NCBI GenBank assembly: GCA_002780675.1
Contig: PEUR01000154.1
Span: 1-18,793 of the forward strand
Origin: Gallionellales bacterium CG03_land_8_20_14_0_80_55_15
Lineage (GTDB): Bacteria > Pseudomonadota > Gammaproteobacteria > Burkholderiales > Gallionellaceae
Direction: 5' to 3'
Length of the DNA stretch: 18,793 nucleotides
In this document: piece after piece, positions 18,202-18,793 of the stretch
Layout of the letters: every line of letters begins with the position of its first letter
How positions within the stretch are numbered: the first letter of the stretch is position 1
Made by a program: the position numbers and the translations under genes
Notes under the pieces: generated by a model
Database searches by the model: none
Told to the model about the DNA's origin: nothing
Seen by the model: the letters and a program-made list of their open reading frames with translations, nothing else

Positions 18202-18793
18202 ATGTTACTTAATCAAGATATTTTTGAGTTAACTGAAAAGGGCAAGCACGAAGTGTCAGCGGGAATGCAACCCGGGGGTGGGATTGTTGGCGATGCCAGG
18301 TTTATTCTGCCCTTGTTCGTCAACGGTTTGACGCTCGGTGAGGTAGTGGAAAAGTTGCCGTCCAGCGTGCGTGCCTGCTGTATGGCGACTGTCAACAACT
18401 TACTGACTGGAGGTTACATAGTTGCTCATGCTGAAACGGAATTGTCCTTGCAGCCGCTGACTTGGGTGTCACCCACCCCCTCGGGTGACGAACCTATTTT
18501 GACTGTGGTTGAGGAGGACGCAGGCCTGGATTTTACCGGCAGGTTTCCTGGCGTTAATCCGAAAAATCCAGAGCTTGATAAACGGCTACCGCCGGTTGTT
18601 GTCAATTCGCTGGACGAGGAAATCGAAAGCCGTTCCGAACAGCGGGCAATCGAGAAAATCAAGCAGTTTGAGCAGGATATGAACAATACCTTCGCGCAAA
18701 TAACGGAACACGAGATTTTGCTGGCCGAGCAGGAAAAACTGTCCAGGCAGCAGGCGATGGTGGAGAGCGCGCGCTTGAGTCCGATATACGAAA
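18202..18793 (+). CDS. Unrecognised protein, N-terminal 197 residues (runs off the window)
   Basis: It is open from ATG 18202 to the window end without a stop, with AAGG about 8 bases upstream of the ATG, and starts 144 bases after nudB. Residues 1-75 (MLLNQDIFELTEKGKHEV, then FILPLFVNGLTLGEVVEKLP, then NNLLTGGYIVAH) have the helix pattern of a winged-helix-like module; similar N-terminal modules precede sensor or signalling domains in some betaproteobacterial proteins. About 75-140 is Pro/acidic linker. From about 145 a charged heptad-like stretch (LDEEIESRSEQRAIEKIKQF onward) suggests a coiled coil. I do not recognise the family; the function probably depends on the missing C-terminal part. 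Confidence 0.7.
   Translation, partial: MLLNQDIFELTEKGKHEVSAGMQPGGGIVGDARFILPLFVNGLTLGEVVEKLPSSVRACCMATVNNLLTGGYIVAHAETELSLQPLTWVSPTPSGDEPILTVVEEDAGLDFTGRFPGVNPKNPELDKRLPPVVVNSLDEEIESRSEQRAIEKIKQFEQDMNNTFAQITEHEILLAEQEKLSRQQAMVESARLSPIYE

Overview
The window is a piece of a proteobacterial chromosome, most likely betaproteobacterial. The protein sequences and gene neighbourhoods fit the Nitrosomonadales (for example Gallionellaceae or relatives). That placement is inferred from the proteins; no rRNA or other marker is present. About 92% of the window is coding, and almost all of it is core housekeeping genes. No tRNA, rRNA, CRISPR array, intact insertion sequence or prophage was seen.

Layout. 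Positions 1-52 hold the last codons of greA, followed by an 11-unit heptamer array (58-134) and yhbY on the minus strand. Divergent from yhbY runs a plus-strand series: rlmE, ftsH, folP, glmM (567-5464). It covers 23S rRNA methylation, membrane proteolysis, folate synthesis and cell-wall precursor synthesis. The only gene-free stretch above 300 bases (5465-5846) holds a GC hairpin, a 147-bp MITE-like element flanked by CTAA, and a 50-bp dispersed repeat. Then come clpS-clpA on the minus strand, a divergent cold-shock gene with a strong terminator, monomeric isocitrate dehydrogenase (minus), a divergent rluE-type pseudouridine synthase, a 54-residue Lys-rich protein (minus) and the DEAD-box helicase rhlE (minus).

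The last third is a plus-strand series: fmdB-like zinc ribbon, DUF502 membrane protein (4-bp overlap), aspS, a secreted or lipid-anchored guanyl-specific RNase, its barstar-type inhibitor, nudB, and an unrecognised gene that runs off the window end. AspRS carries the histidine typical of non-discriminating enzymes. folP and nudB both serve folate synthesis but lie about 14 kb apart.

The least ordinary items are four. First, the RNase/barstar pair sits between aspS and nudB, with an almost absent ribosome-binding site on the RNase and a good one on the inhibitor. Second, a 50-bp repeat lies in the same orientation immediately at the 3' ends of clpA and nudB, and it supplies the nudB stop codon. 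Third, the MITE-like element may provide the clpA terminator. Fourth, structured leaders precede folP and rhlE. Nothing here is a clearly new multi-gene system; the RNase/inhibitor pair is the nearest candidate for an interesting accessory function.
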